Below the pieces are notes generated by a model. That model had not been told where the DNA came from, did no database searches, and saw nothing but the letters and a program-made list of their open reading frames with translations. The translations under genes and the position numbers were made by a program. From positions 1-23,175 of IMG/VR virus record IMGVR_UViG_3300038701_001019: a stretch of DNA of 23,175 nt. One strand, given 5' to 3'. The first letter of the stretch is position 1; every line of letters begins with the position of its first letter. This stretch comes from a virus. Positions 1 to 7,346 of the stretch are shown here, piece after piece.

Positions 1-6
1 AAGGGG

Positions 7-29
7 AACGGCGGGGGCAGCCGTTTTTT
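7..29 (+). terminator. Intrinsic terminator upstream of the terminase genes
   Basis: A perfect 6-bp stem (AACGGC at 7-12 pairing with GCCGTT at 20-25) with a 7-nt G-rich loop runs into a T tract ending at 29. This is a textbook Rho-independent terminator for plus-strand transcription. It probably ends a unit lying before the window and insulates the late operon. The rest of 30-93 is A-rich. It has an AATAAT-like -10 element around 59-64 but no convincing -35, so no promoter is called there. Confidence 0.75.
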
Positions 30-93
30 AACGCTAAACCCAAAAATGTAACGAGACTAATAATCTTTGGCTAAAACATGAGGATTGCTCACA

Positions 94-558
94 ATGCCGC
101 GCAAGCAGCGAATTGACAGCACAGAGGGCCGCGTCAAGGCGATGTCAGGCGCTGGTGTCCAGCTTCATCCCCCAAGCCATGTCCCCTTGTCTGACGTTGA
201 CCTGCCGTTCTTTGCCAATGTCATAGACGAATTTGCGCGAAGCGAGTGGACGGCGCACCAGCTAGAGCTTGCCGCGATGCTAGCGCGGTCCATGGCTGAC
301 CTTAATAGAGAGCAACAGCTTTTGCGCGAAGAGGGCTTTATCGCCGTGCGCGAAAACGGCACTACGGTTGAAAATCCGAGGGCCAGAGTGGTTAAATCGC
401 TGACTGGTGATATTTACTCTGGGCGTCGGTCTTTGGCGCTTCACGCGCGCGCGCGAAACGGCGGTGATAACCGCAATGTCGGGACGCGCAATAGCAGGGC
501 GAAAGAGATCGAGGCGGAAAGCCCGCTTGATGATGATTTGCTTGCAAGGCCGAGTTGA
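94..558 (+). CDS. terS: Terminase small subunit, P27 family
   Basis: This 154-aa protein is the predicted DNA-recognition subunit of the packaging motor; it would bind the concatemer's packaging site and recruit the large subunit. Length, a charged N-terminus, a central helical section with E/R-rich runs, and a C-terminal segment with LTGDIYSGRR fit the P27-type small terminase family. Its place directly before the large terminase supports the call. The ATG at 94 is chosen because GAGGA sits 9 nt upstream; the in-frame TTG at 85 abuts that RBS and is unlikely. The stop TGA overlaps the ATG of the next gene by one base (TGATG), so the two are translationally coupled. The family call rests on pattern and context, not on a search. 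Confidence 0.85.
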   Translation: MPRKQRIDSTEGRVKAMSGAGVQLHPPSHVPLSDVDLPFFANVIDEFARSEWTAHQLELAAMLARSMADLNREQQLLREEGFIAVRENGTTVENPRARVVKSLTGDIYSGRRSLALHARARNGGDNRNVGTRNSRAKEIEAESPLDDDLLARPS

Positions 559-2159
559 TGCCGAGGCTTCCAGCCGTTGTCAGAAACGCTATTCGGTCTG
601 GTCCAATACCAAAGCTGCGCGCGTGGCGGTCCGGCAGGTTAAGGCTAACGCGTGGTGAGAAAGTTTGCGCCTTCATTGAGCGATACTGCCGGATACCCGA
701 GGGCGCACAGGTGGGCAAACCGATGCGCCTTGACGCTTTTCAAGAGGCGTTCATTCTTGCAGTTTACGACAACCCGGCACAGACGCGATTGGCCATTTTG
801 GCTGTGGGCAGAAAGAACGGCAAATCGGCTTTGATTGCTGCTCTGGATTTGGCGCACATTGTCGGGCCGGAGGCGGTGCAAAATTCTCAGATCATATCTG
901 GCGCGCGGTCACGGGACCAGGCGGCGCTAGTGTTCAAGCTGGCGCAGAAGATGGTTCATCTCAATCCCGATCTGCAAAAGATATGCCGGATTGTGCCGAG
1001 CGGGAAAAGCATTGTCGGGCTGACGATGAATGTCGAATACAAGGCTATCAGCGCAGAAGCAGGGACGGCTCACGGCCTTTCCCCTGTCTTGGCAATTCTG
1101 GATGAGGTTGGGCAGATAAGGGGGCCGCATGACGCCTTTATTGAGGCAATCGAAACAGCGCAGGGCGCGTATGACAACCCGCTCAGGATTGCAATATCTA
1201 CGCAGGCCGCGACAGATGGTGATCTATTTTCAACATGGATTGATGATGCGCAGGCGTCCAAAGACCCGCGCATTGTATGCCATCTGTATACAGCGCCAGA
1301 GGGATGCGCGCTAGACGACCGAAATGCATGGCTTGCGGCAAACCCGGCGATGGGAAAGTTTCGCAGCCTGTCGGACTTGGAAAGTTTTGCGGAACAGGCC
1401 GCGCGACTGCCAGCCAAGGAAAACTCGTTTCGATGGCTGTATCTAAACCAAAGGATCGAAGCGAGCGCACCATTTCTCAGCCGGTCGGAATGGGAGGCGA
1501 ACAACGCCGCGCCTTCGCCTGCGGCTGGTGCCGTTGCTTGGGGCGGTCTTGACCTTTCCGCCAGCCGAGACTTGACCGCGTTTGTTATCGCGGTGCCTGA
1601 TGGAGACGAAACCCACATTGTGCCGAGGTTCTTTTTGCCGCGTGATGGTATCAAGGAAAAGTCCAGCTTGGACAAGGTGCCCTATGACGTGTGGGCGGAT
1701 CATGGGTATCTGACCTTGATTGACGGTCCTGTTATCAGGCCGGACGTTGTGGCGATGGCGCTGGCGGAGGCTGCCGAGGAATACCGATTTGAGGCGATTG
1801 CTTACGACCGATGGCGTATTAACGACTTGAAGCGGGAACTGGACGACATAGGCGTTTCCTTGCCCCTTGTGCCGTTCGGTCAGGGCTTCAAGGATATGGC
1901 CCCGGCGGTTGATAAGCTGGAAAAGATGGTTGCGCGTCGTCAGTTGCGGCACGGCGGCAACCCTATCCTGAATATGTGCGCGGCGGGGGCTATTGCTGTA
2001 AGCGACCCGGCGGGCAATCGGAAGCTGGACAAGAGCAAGTCTAGCGCGCGGATTGACGGGCTGGTGGCGCTGGCGATGGCTGTTGGGGCAATGTCGCACG
2101 AGCCGGAGCGCAAGATCACGTCGCCTTGGGAAAACCCGGATTTCTCGATTTCGGCATAG
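558..2159 (+). CDS. terL: Terminase large subunit (HK97-type ATPase/nuclease)
   Basis: This 533-aa protein is the packaging motor ATPase plus headful/cos nuclease. The N-terminal ATPase has a Walker A-like GRKNGKS near residues 84-90, Walker B LAILDE near 178-183 and a motif III-like ISTQA near 213-217. The C-terminal RNase H-like nuclease has the expected spaced acidic residues: D332 in GLDLS, D417 in AYDRW and D500 in DGLVALA. Size and motif order match the Terminase_1 (HK97 gp2-like) family, and all key residues look intact. The ATG at 558 overlaps the terS stop; an in-frame TTG at 555 would add one residue. It is followed by the only large AT-rich gap in the head module, so transcription may restart after it. 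Confidence 0.95.
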   Translation: MPRLPAVVRNAIRSGPIPKLRAWRSGRLRLTRGEKVCAFIERYCRIPEGAQVGKPMRLDAFQEAFILAVYDNPAQTRLAILAVGRKNGKSALIAALDLAHIVGPEAVQNSQIISGARSRDQAALVFKLAQKMVHLNPDLQKICRIVPSGKSIVGLTMNVEYKAISAEAGTAHGLSPVLAILDEVGQIRGPHDAFIEAIETAQGAYDNPLRIAISTQAATDGDLFSTWIDDAQASKDPRIVCHLYTAPEGCALDDRNAWLAANPAMGKFRSLSDLESFAEQAARLPAKENSFRWLYLNQRIEASAPFLSRSEWEANNAAPSPAAGAVAWGGLDLSASRDLTAFVIAVPDGDETHIVPRFFLPRDGIKEKSSLDKVPYDVWADHGYLTLIDGPVIRPDVVAMALAEAAEEYRFEAIAYDRWRINDLKRELDDIGVSLPLVPFGQGFKDMAPAVDKLEKMVARRQLRHGGNPILNMCAAGAIAVSDPAGNRKLDKSKSSARIDGLVALAMAVGAMSHEPERKITSPWENPDFSISA

Positions 2160-2160
2160 T

Positions 2161-2205
2161 GTTTGCAACTTAGCATCAATGTGTTATAAGGTTTGCAAAC
2201 TAGCA
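2161..2205. promoter_or_regulatory. Candidate promoter/operator before the portal gene
   Basis: The 56-base gap between terL and portal is much more AT-rich than its neighbours. It holds a 15-bp direct repeat (2161-2175 and 2191-2205, 13 of 15 identical, 30 bp apart). The second copy contains the perfect palindrome GTTTGCAAAC (2191-2200). Between them lies a sigma70-like pair: TTGCAA at 2163-2168, 16 bp, TATAAG at 2185-2190. The repeats overlap the -35 and abut the -10, the geometry of a repressed promoter. The promoter and operator function is inference. Confidence 0.5.
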
Positions 2206-2215
2206 GGCGGGATGC

Positions 2216-3415
2216 ATGGGCTTTTTCAGCCGCAAAAAGGCAGAAGTGCGCGAGGTGACAACCACGCAGAGCGCCCCGAACTTCTTGGAGGTTCTGGGCC
2301 TTACGTCCAATGTGGCCGCGTCTGGGGTGTATGTCACCACCACAAAGGCCCTTGGCATCCCGGCTTTTTGGGCTGGCGTCAACTTCCTCTCAGGCACCGT
2401 CGCGGGTTTGCCGCTGCATGTATACCGCCGCACGGATGAAGGGCGCGAAAGGCTCAACACGCCGCTTTCTCGCGTCCTTCATGATGCGCCAAACCCGGAG
2501 CAATCGTCGTTCGCATGGCGCAAGTATAGCTTTGACCAAGTATTCACCGGCGGGCGCGCTTTCAGCTACATTGAGCGCAACGGGCGTGGCGAGGTCAGGA
2601 ATATCTGGCCGCTAGACCCGTCCAAGGTCACGGTCTATTCCGACAAGTGGTCGCGGTATTACACCTATTCCGGCAAGCGGTATGAGGCGTCGGAAATCAT
2701 CGACATCCCGTTTATGCTGCACGAGGACATGGTTAAGCACTATGGCCCCGTAAAGACGCTGCGCAATGCGCTTGGCATGGCTATTGCGGCGTCCGAGTAT
2801 GGGGCAAAGGCATTTCAGTCTGGCGGCATTCCACCGGCTGTTTTGCAGGGGCCATTCACGACCGGCGCGGCGGCATCTCGGGCGTCTGATGACGTTCACA
2901 AGGCAATGATGCAGTTGCAGAAGGATGGCCGTCCTATCCTGGCAATGCCGGAAGGGCACCGTCTGGAAAAGATGGGCTTTTCGCCGGAAGAAATGCAGCT
3001 TTTGGAATTGCAGAATTTCTGCGTCAAGGAAATCGCGCGCATCCTGTCGTTGCCGCCCGTGTTCCTTCAAGACCTGCAATTCGGCACGTTCTCGAACACG
3101 GAACAGCAAGACCTGCACTTTGTGAAGCACACCGTCAAACGGTGGGTGGAGCAGACCGAACAAGAGTTGAACCTAAAGCTGTTCCCGCGCGGTTCTAACC
3201 TGTTTGTGGAGTTCAGCGTTGACGGTCTCTTGCGCGGCGACATCAAGACCCGCATGGAGGCGCACAGCACGGCAATCCAGAACGGCATCTATACCCCGGC
3301 ATATGCTGCCAAGATGGAAAACGCGCCATATCACGAAGAGGCTGACCAGATTTTCATGCAGGGCGGCACAATGCCGATTGGCGCGCAAGCGGAAGAGGGT
3401 GAAGGCGATGAATAA
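2216..3415 (+). CDS. Phage portal protein, HK97 family
   Basis: This 399-aa protein would form the dodecameric portal ring at one capsid vertex, through which DNA enters and leaves and to which the packaging motor and connector attach. Family hallmarks are the N-terminal FSRKK basic stretch, the FWAGVNFLSGTVAGLPLHVY segment near residues 43-62, repeated aromatic-rich beta segments, and the late LPPVFLQDLQFGTFSNTEQQ region near 280-300 that precedes the stem and wing helices. Length is normal for the family. The ATG at 2216 has only a weak G-rich RBS (GGCGGG). The 3' end overlaps the protease start by 8 bases. Position between terminase and protease is canonical. Confidence 0.95.
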   Translation: MGFFSRKKAEVREVTTTQSAPNFLEVLGLTSNVAASGVYVTTTKALGIPAFWAGVNFLSGTVAGLPLHVYRRTDEGRERLNTPLSRVLHDAPNPEQSSFAWRKYSFDQVFTGGRAFSYIERNGRGEVRNIWPLDPSKVTVYSDKWSRYYTYSGKRYEASEIIDIPFMLHEDMVKHYGPVKTLRNALGMAIAASEYGAKAFQSGGIPPAVLQGPFTTGAAASRASDDVHKAMMQLQKDGRPILAMPEGHRLEKMGFSPEEMQLLELQNFCVKEIARILSLPPVFLQDLQFGTFSNTEQQDLHFVKHTVKRWVEQTEQELNLKLFPRGSNLFVEFSVDGLLRGDIKTRMEAHSTAIQNGIYTPAYAAKMENAPYHEEADQIFMQGGTMPIGAQAEEGEGDE

Positions 3416-3965
3416 AGAAATCAGAATGTCGGCTGCGCCTGAAATCCGCGCGGAAGGCGATGCCGTCAAGGTCGCTGGATACGCCGCTGTGTTTGGCGAG
3501 GAAACCAACGTGGGCGGAATGTTCATAGAGGTGATCGAGCGAGGCGCATTTGAGGCGGCAATCGGGCGCGACGATGTGGTTTTTCTGATTAACCACGATG
3601 GGCTGCCTTTGGCGCGTTCGCGCTCTGGCACGTTGACATTGCGCGAAGATGATCGCGGGCTTTACATGGAAGCGGAATTGGACACTTCAGATCCTGACGT
3701 TTCCCGCATTGTGCCGAAAATGAAACGCGGCGATCTCGACAAAATGTCGTTTGCATTCTGGCCTGAGCGTCAAGAATGGGATGACAAAGGCGACATTCCA
3801 AAGCGGACTATCAAAGAGGCGTCTTTATATGATGTTTCAATCGTGACCACTCCGCAGTATAATGGCACAGAGATTGGATTGCGCGCGCTGCACGAGCACC
3901 GCAGCGAGGTCCAAGAAGATTTGCAGCTTTGGCGGCTTCGCATGAAGCGCAAGTTGCTACGGTAA
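3408..3965 (+). CDS. Prohead protease, HK97/U35 family
   Basis: This 185-aa serine protease is expected to cleave the delta domain of the capsid protein during head maturation. The family pattern is visible: VAGYAAVFG near residues 22-30, the catalytic His in FLINHD (H63) and the catalytic Ser in DKMSFAFW (S114), then the C-terminal EASLYDVSIVTTPQY segment (138-151). The ATG at 3408 lies inside the portal gene's last codons and begins MNKEIRMSA. The reading frame is open upstream to 3204, but that part is antisense-like Arg-rich translation of the portal gene and is rejected. The 92-nt gap that follows holds the capsid leader hairpin. Confidence 0.93.
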   Translation: MNKEIRMSAAPEIRAEGDAVKVAGYAAVFGEETNVGGMFIEVIERGAFEAAIGRDDVVFLINHDGLPLARSRSGTLTLREDDRGLYMEAELDTSDPDVSRIVPKMKRGDLDKMSFAFWPERQEWDDKGDIPKRTIKEASLYDVSIVTTPQYNGTEIGLRALHEHRSEVQEDLQLWRLRMKRKLLR

Positions 3966-4019
3966 CGGCGGCTCCCGCTGTTCGCCCTAATCACGCGCCT
4001 TGGGCAAGCGCTTGATTGA

Positions 4020-4057
4020 ACGCTGTGAAGCGTCCAGTCCCTTAGATGGAGGCCCTT
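4020..4057 (+). promoter_or_regulatory. Hairpin leader of the major capsid gene (GTGA tetraloop)
   Basis: A perfect 5-bp stem, ACGCT (4020-4024) with AGCGT (4029-4033), closes a GTGA loop, a GNRA-type tetraloop in RNA. Exactly 24 nt separate the stem from the capsid ATG, and these contain TTAGA followed by the GGAG ribosome-binding site. The same layout with a different stem sequence precedes the major tail gene at 7309-7346. A second 10-bp palindrome (CAAGCGCTTG, 4005-4014) lies just upstream. A role in mRNA stability or high translation is inference. Confidence 0.6.
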
Positions 4058-5329
4058 ATGGCTGATCTGAAAGAAATGCGGGAGAAGGCGGCGCGCACGC
4101 TGACCGAGGCCCGTTCGATGCTGGACAGCATCAAAGACAACGCAACCCCAGAAGAGCGCACCGAGGCGGAACAGTCCGTTGATCGCGCGCTGGCAGAGGC
4201 TGGCCGGATTGAGGCGGAAATCGACCGCCGCGAAAAGCTGGACGCCGCACAGCGTCGGATCGAAGAGCGCATGGATCAGGTGGACGAAACACGCCGCCCG
4301 ACGCTAGAAGGTGAGACACGCGGCAGTGACAGCGCCGACCAGATGGACTATCGCACTGCGTTCCACCAGTATCTGCGGTCGCAGGGCAATTTGGGCAACA
4401 TGGACGCGGAAGCTCGTGCAATCCTGCAAGCCGGGTATCAGCGCGTGGAAGCCCGCGCACAGACCACGACCGATGCGGCTGGCGGCTACACCGTTCCGAC
4501 CGAGCTGCTGAACATTCTGGTCAAATCGATGCTGGCATGGGGGCCGATGTATGATGAAAACATCGCCACCGTGATCACCACCAGCGGCGGCGGCACCCTG
4601 ACCATGCCGACCGTCAACGACACGGCGGTGACGCCGGTTGCGCACACCGAAGGCACCACCCTGACCGACGACGGCGGCAAGGATGTTACGTTCGGTCAAA
4701 AGCAACTGGACGCCTACGCGTGGAATACCGAATGGCTGCGGGTTTCCAAGGAGCTGGCCGACGACAGCATCTTCGCCATGGAGCAAATCCTTGGCGATCT
4801 GCTGGGTGAGCGTCTGGGCCGAATTGCCAACCTGCAATTGACCACCGGAACCGGGTCGAGCGCCCCCAACGGCATCGTCACGGCTTCCACGGAAGGCAAG
4901 GAGGCGGCATCGGCCACGGCCATTACCGCTGACGAAATCATTGACCTGCTACACTCGGTCGATCCTGCTTATCGCATGGGTCCGAAGGTGCGCTTCATGT
5001 TCAATGACGCCACGCTGGCGGTCATTCGCAAGCTGAAAGACGGTGACGGTAACTATCTCTGGCAGATGGGCAACTATCAGCAGGGCGTTCCCGGCAACAT
5101 CCTGGGCTATGCCTACAGCATCAATCAGGCGATGGCGTCGATTGCCACCACGACCAAGCCGATTGTGTTTGGCGATTTCGGCAAATACTACGTCCGCAAG
5201 GTTGGCGCGCCGCTGATCGGGGCAATCCAAGACAAGGATTTCTGGCCCGGTTTTGGTGTTGCAGGCTACATCCGTTTCGACGGTGAATTGGCCGATACCG
5301 CTGCGGTCAAGCATCTCGTGATGGGCTGA
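4058..5329 (+). CDS. Major capsid protein, HK97 fold
   Basis: This 423-aa protein would build the icosahedral shell. Residues 1-95 are a highly charged heptad-rich coiled coil typical of the scaffold-like delta domain. The HK97-fold body follows, with family segments AAGGYTVPTELLN near 140-152 and ILGYAYSINQAMASI in the second half, then GDFGKYYVRK. The upstream protease would remove the delta domain; the cleavage site is not obvious. The ATG at 4058 is chosen because GGAGG at 4048-4052 sits 5 nt upstream; the in-frame ATG at 4046 is part of that RBS region. It is flanked by a leader hairpin upstream and a large hairpin downstream (5331-5373), consistent with separate control of the most abundant structural mRNA. 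Confidence 0.95.
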   Translation: MADLKEMREKAARTLTEARSMLDSIKDNATPEERTEAEQSVDRALAEAGRIEAEIDRREKLDAAQRRIEERMDQVDETRRPTLEGETRGSDSADQMDYRTAFHQYLRSQGNLGNMDAEARAILQAGYQRVEARAQTTTDAAGGYTVPTELLNILVKSMLAWGPMYDENIATVITTSGGGTLTMPTVNDTAVTPVAHTEGTTLTDDGGKDVTFGQKQLDAYAWNTEWLRVSKELADDSIFAMEQILGDLLGERLGRIANLQLTTGTGSSAPNGIVTASTEGKEAASATAITADEIIDLLHSVDPAYRMGPKVRFMFNDATLAVIRKLKDGDGNYLWQMGNYQQGVPGNILGYAYSINQAMASIATTTKPIVFGDFGKYYVRKVGAPLIGAIQDKDFWPGFGVAGYIRFDGELADTAAVKHLVMG

Positions 5330-5330
5330 T

Positions 5331-5373
5331 CTGCTTTGCGAGGGGGCGGGCAACTGCCCCCTTTCCAAAGCAG
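5331..5373 (+). terminator. Two-tier hairpin after the major capsid gene
   Basis: Outer arms CTGCTTTG (5331-5338) and CAAAGCAG (5366-5373) are perfect complements. They enclose a second perfect 7-bp stem, AGGGGGC (5341-5347) with GCCCCCT (5356-5362), with an 8-nt loop. No T tract follows; instead the next gene's GTAGGAGG ribosome-binding site starts at 5374. It is therefore more likely a partial terminator, a 3'-end stabiliser or a translation-controlling structure than a full intrinsic terminator. Confidence 0.6.
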
Positions 5374-5386
5374 GTAGGAGGCCAGA

Positions 5387-5557
5387 ATGAAAATCAGGTT
5401 GCTAGTATCACGATCCGGCCCCGCTGGCGCACAAAATGCCGGTGATCAAATCGACGTGCCAGATGCGGAGGCAATGCGCATGATCGAGGCGGGGCAAGCG
5501 ACCCCTATTCGCACAGCAGCCAAAGGCAAGCCTGAGCGCGCCGTCAAGGATGCCTGA
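5387..5557 (+). CDS. Small conserved phage protein of unknown function (56 aa)
   Basis: A 56-aa basic protein beginning MKIRLLVSRSGP with a GDQIDVPDAEAMRMIEAGQA segment (20-39). A short beta-strand followed by a 'D..A.RMI.AGQA' helix is a pattern I associate with small proteins found between the capsid gene and the first connector gene in alphaproteobacterial phages, but I know no assigned function. A strong RBS (GTAGGAGG, 5374-5381) lies 5 nt before the ATG and directly abuts the hairpin 3' arm. The next gene starts 3 bases after its stop, so it belongs to the head-tail connector block. Confidence 0.75.
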   Translation: MKIRLLVSRSGPAGAQNAGDQIDVPDAEAMRMIEAGQATPIRTAAKGKPERAVKDA

Positions 5558-5559
5558 AA

Positions 5560-6162
5560 ATGGTTAAGCCGCTGCGTTGCCATGAAGCCTTAGAACGCAT
5601 AGAGGATGCCGCAGATTTGCCTGTGTCGGTCTGTGATGCGAAGATGCACTTGCGCATTACGTCCAGCGCAGAGGACGCTTATATCTCTGATCTGGTCTAT
5701 GCCGCCGTGGCGATGACTGACGGCCTTGGCACGCTTGGCAAGGCAATGATTACCCAGAAGTGGCGGCAATACTTTGGCGTCAATCCGGGCGTGGCGTATC
5801 TCAGCATTGGCCCGGTGCAGTCCGTTACCAAGATTGCGTATTACGATAAGGACGGCGTTGAGCAGGACGCGACGCTGACTGACTTTGACGTTTTTGGTAA
5901 TGGAAATGCAACGCGGGTAACGCCGAAGCCGGGGTTTTCTTGGCCTGATGCGCAGGATCGCCCGGACGCCATCTGGATTGAGTATGAGGCTGGATACGGC
6001 GACTTGCCTTCTGACGTTCCAGCCGCGTTGCGTCACGCAATCAAGATGCTCGTGGCGCACTGGTATGAGAACAGGGAAAACGCCACCGAGGCAGGGATGC
6101 GAAATATCCCATATGGATATGACGCCCTGATCAACACGGAAAGGGCGCGCTGGTATGGCTAA
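5560..6162 (+). CDS. Head-tail connector protein (gp6 / phiE125 gp8-like)
   Basis: A 200-aa protein of the family that forms the adaptor ring beneath the portal. Supporting features are the early helical segment with DAKMHLRI, the central LSIGPVQSVTKIAYYDKDG beta region near residues 81-99, the IWIEYEAGYG segment, and the C-terminal helix LRHAIKMLVAHWYENREN, which is the most recognisable part of these connectors. The AAGGA 9 nt upstream of the ATG is an adequate RBS. The 3' end overlaps the next gene by 8 bases. Position after the capsid and before the head-closure protein is canonical. Confidence 0.88.
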   Translation: MVKPLRCHEALERIEDAADLPVSVCDAKMHLRITSSAEDAYISDLVYAAVAMTDGLGTLGKAMITQKWRQYFGVNPGVAYLSIGPVQSVTKIAYYDKDGVEQDATLTDFDVFGNGNATRVTPKPGFSWPDAQDRPDAIWIEYEAGYGDLPSDVPAALRHAIKMLVAHWYENRENATEAGMRNIPYGYDALINTERARWYG

Positions 6163-6490
6163 GATCGGCCCCCTTGACCAGCTTGTGACGCTGCAATCCA
6201 GAACGCGCACAGCAGATGGTGGCGGTGGGTTTTCAGAAACGTGGGCAGACTTTGGAACTGACCCGCATGTGTGGGCCGATCCGCAGCCGCTGTATGGCAA
6301 GGAGGGCGTCGAAGATGGCGCTTTCAACGCAACTGGCGCGTGGCTGTTCAAGATCAGGAACAGAACTGACGTAAGCGAGCGTGACCGTCTTGTGTGGAAT
6401 GGCGAGCCTTACAACATCAGCCGGATCATGCGGCGCGGCGGGCGTGAGTTGTATCTAACCATTGAAGCGGTGCGCGGGGTGGCACAGTGA
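6155..6490 (+). CDS. Head closure / head-tail joining protein
   Basis: A 111-aa beta-rich protein resembling the SPP1 gp16-like stopper (phage head-tail joining) family. Typical elements are the start GPLDQLVTLQSRT, a gly-rich turn followed by FSETWADFG and VWADPQPL, and the C-terminal RLVWNGEPYNISRI segment. It would close the connector channel after packaging. It starts inside the last codons of the gp6-like gene and ends with a GTGA overlap with the next gene, so the connector genes are translationally coupled. Length is normal for the family. Confidence 0.88.
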   Translation: MAKIGPLDQLVTLQSRTRTADGGGGFSETWADFGTDPHVWADPQPLYGKEGVEDGAFNATGAWLFKIRNRTDVSERDRLVWNGEPYNISRIMRRGGRELYLTIEAVRGVAQ

Positions 6491-6900
6491 AGGTAGACAC
6501 AACGATCACCGGGGTTAATGATGTGGAGCTGTTGCTTAACAGCATTGCGCCAAATCAGGCAAAGAACATCATGCGCGCCACGGTTCACGACATGGCCAAA
6601 GAAGTGCGCGACGACGCGCGCGGCGACATGCCGGAAGATGAAGGCACCATGAAGGCAGTCACCGGCCACAAGCGCGAAAGGGCGTTGCCTTGGGGCGTGG
6701 CCAGCACGGTAAGGGTTGGCAAAGAAGCGTTCTACTGGCGGTTTCTGGAATACGGCGACGGACCTGATGGCGTGGCGTATGATTTCTTTCTGAAATCGGT
6801 TCACAAGATGCGTGGCAAGATGATGGGCACATTCCTGACGTCTTTTGGCAAAAAGTTTGAAGCGGCGGCGGCGCGCGCGGCAAAGCGAGCGGCGAAATGA
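6487..6900 (+). CDS. Tail completion protein, HK97 gp10 family
   Basis: A 137-aa basic protein of the HK97 gp10-like family, which sits at the head-tail interface. It shows the usual layout: a short N-terminal strand with GVNDVELLLNSI, a helix, then the VTGHKRERALPW and ASTVRVGKEAFYWRFLEYG segments (the 'YW.FLE.G' motif is characteristic, near residues 79-87), and an Ala/Lys-rich C-terminal helix. The start codon is GTG, overlapping the previous stop (GTGA); no better ATG lies close. The stop overlaps the next ATG. Confidence 0.88.
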   Translation: MKVDTTITGVNDVELLLNSIAPNQAKNIMRATVHDMAKEVRDDARGDMPEDEGTMKAVTGHKRERALPWGVASTVRVGKEAFYWRFLEYGDGPDGVAYDFFLKSVHKMRGKMMGTFLTSFGKKFEAAAARAAKRAAK

Positions 6901-7307
6901 GCGGATGGGATATTCAGCAGGCGATCTATATCAAGCTGACTGGCGCAACGTCCGTCACGTCACTTGTGCCTGCTGGTAGCATCGTTGACTTTGGGCCGCG
7001 CGAAAATGATGCGTCTGCAATTTACCCGTATGTGTCGTTTGGTGGGCTAATTTTGTCCGAGAATGATACGGACAGCACGACCGGCTTTGACATGGCCATT
7101 CGTATACACACTTACAGCGATCAAGGTGGGTCGCGGCAATGCAGGCAGATACAGGACGCGATCTATGGCGTTCTACACCTAGCAGAATTGACGGTTTCGG
7201 GGTATAACCCGATCATAACCTATCGCGAAGATACGCAGATCATGCAGACTTCGCGCGGGGCCTTCCATGGGGTTTGCGAATATCGCAGCCTTTTGGAGAA
7301 AACATAG
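6897..7307 (+). CDS. Tail terminator/completion protein, DUF3168 family
   Basis: A 136-aa protein matching the DUF3168 (gp17-like tail completion) pattern. It has the start WDIQQAIYIKLT, then VDFGPRENDASAIYPYVSFG near residues 29-48, an IHTYSDQGGSRQCRQIQDAIY segment in which a strand leads into a helix, and a C-terminal strand with YRSLLE. Proteins of this family cap the tail tube where it joins the head. It starts with an ATGA overlap. It is the last gene of the connector block; the 39-nt gap after it carries the tail leader hairpin. Confidence 0.88.
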   Translation: MSGWDIQQAIYIKLTGATSVTSLVPAGSIVDFGPRENDASAIYPYVSFGGLILSENDTDSTTGFDMAIRIHTYSDQGGSRQCRQIQDAIYGVLHLAELTVSGYNPIITYREDTQIMQTSRGAFHGVCEYRSLLEKT

Positions 7308-7308
7308 C

Positions 7309-7346
7309 GCGTCGTGAGACGCCCGAGCCTTTAGAAGGAGCCTGAT
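7309..7346 (+). promoter_or_regulatory. Hairpin leader of the major tail gene (GTGA tetraloop)
   Basis: A perfect 5-bp stem GCGTC (7309-7313) with GACGC (7318-7322) closes a GTGA tetraloop. Exactly 24 nt follow to the ATG, with TTAGA and AGGAG at the same offsets as in the capsid leader (15 of 24 positions identical without gaps). Three of the five stem pairs differ from the capsid leader but remain paired, the signature of a conserved RNA structure. Its function is inferred. Confidence 0.62.

Noticed and set aside
1443-2168. Minus-strand ORF of 241 codons opposite terL
   Set aside because: It overlaps the nuclease domain of the large terminase, whose catalytic residues are intact; the reverse product is a basic low-information sequence.
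3204-3407. Upstream extension of the prohead protease frame
   Set aside because: The extension overlaps the portal gene out of frame and is Arg/Ser-rich; the protease fold begins after the MNKE start at 3408, which has the usual 8-base overlap.
5590-6351. Minus-strand ORF of 253 codons opposite the connector genes
   Set aside because: The plus strand here encodes well-recognised connector proteins; the reverse frame has no RBS and an Arg/Pro/Ser-rich shadow composition.
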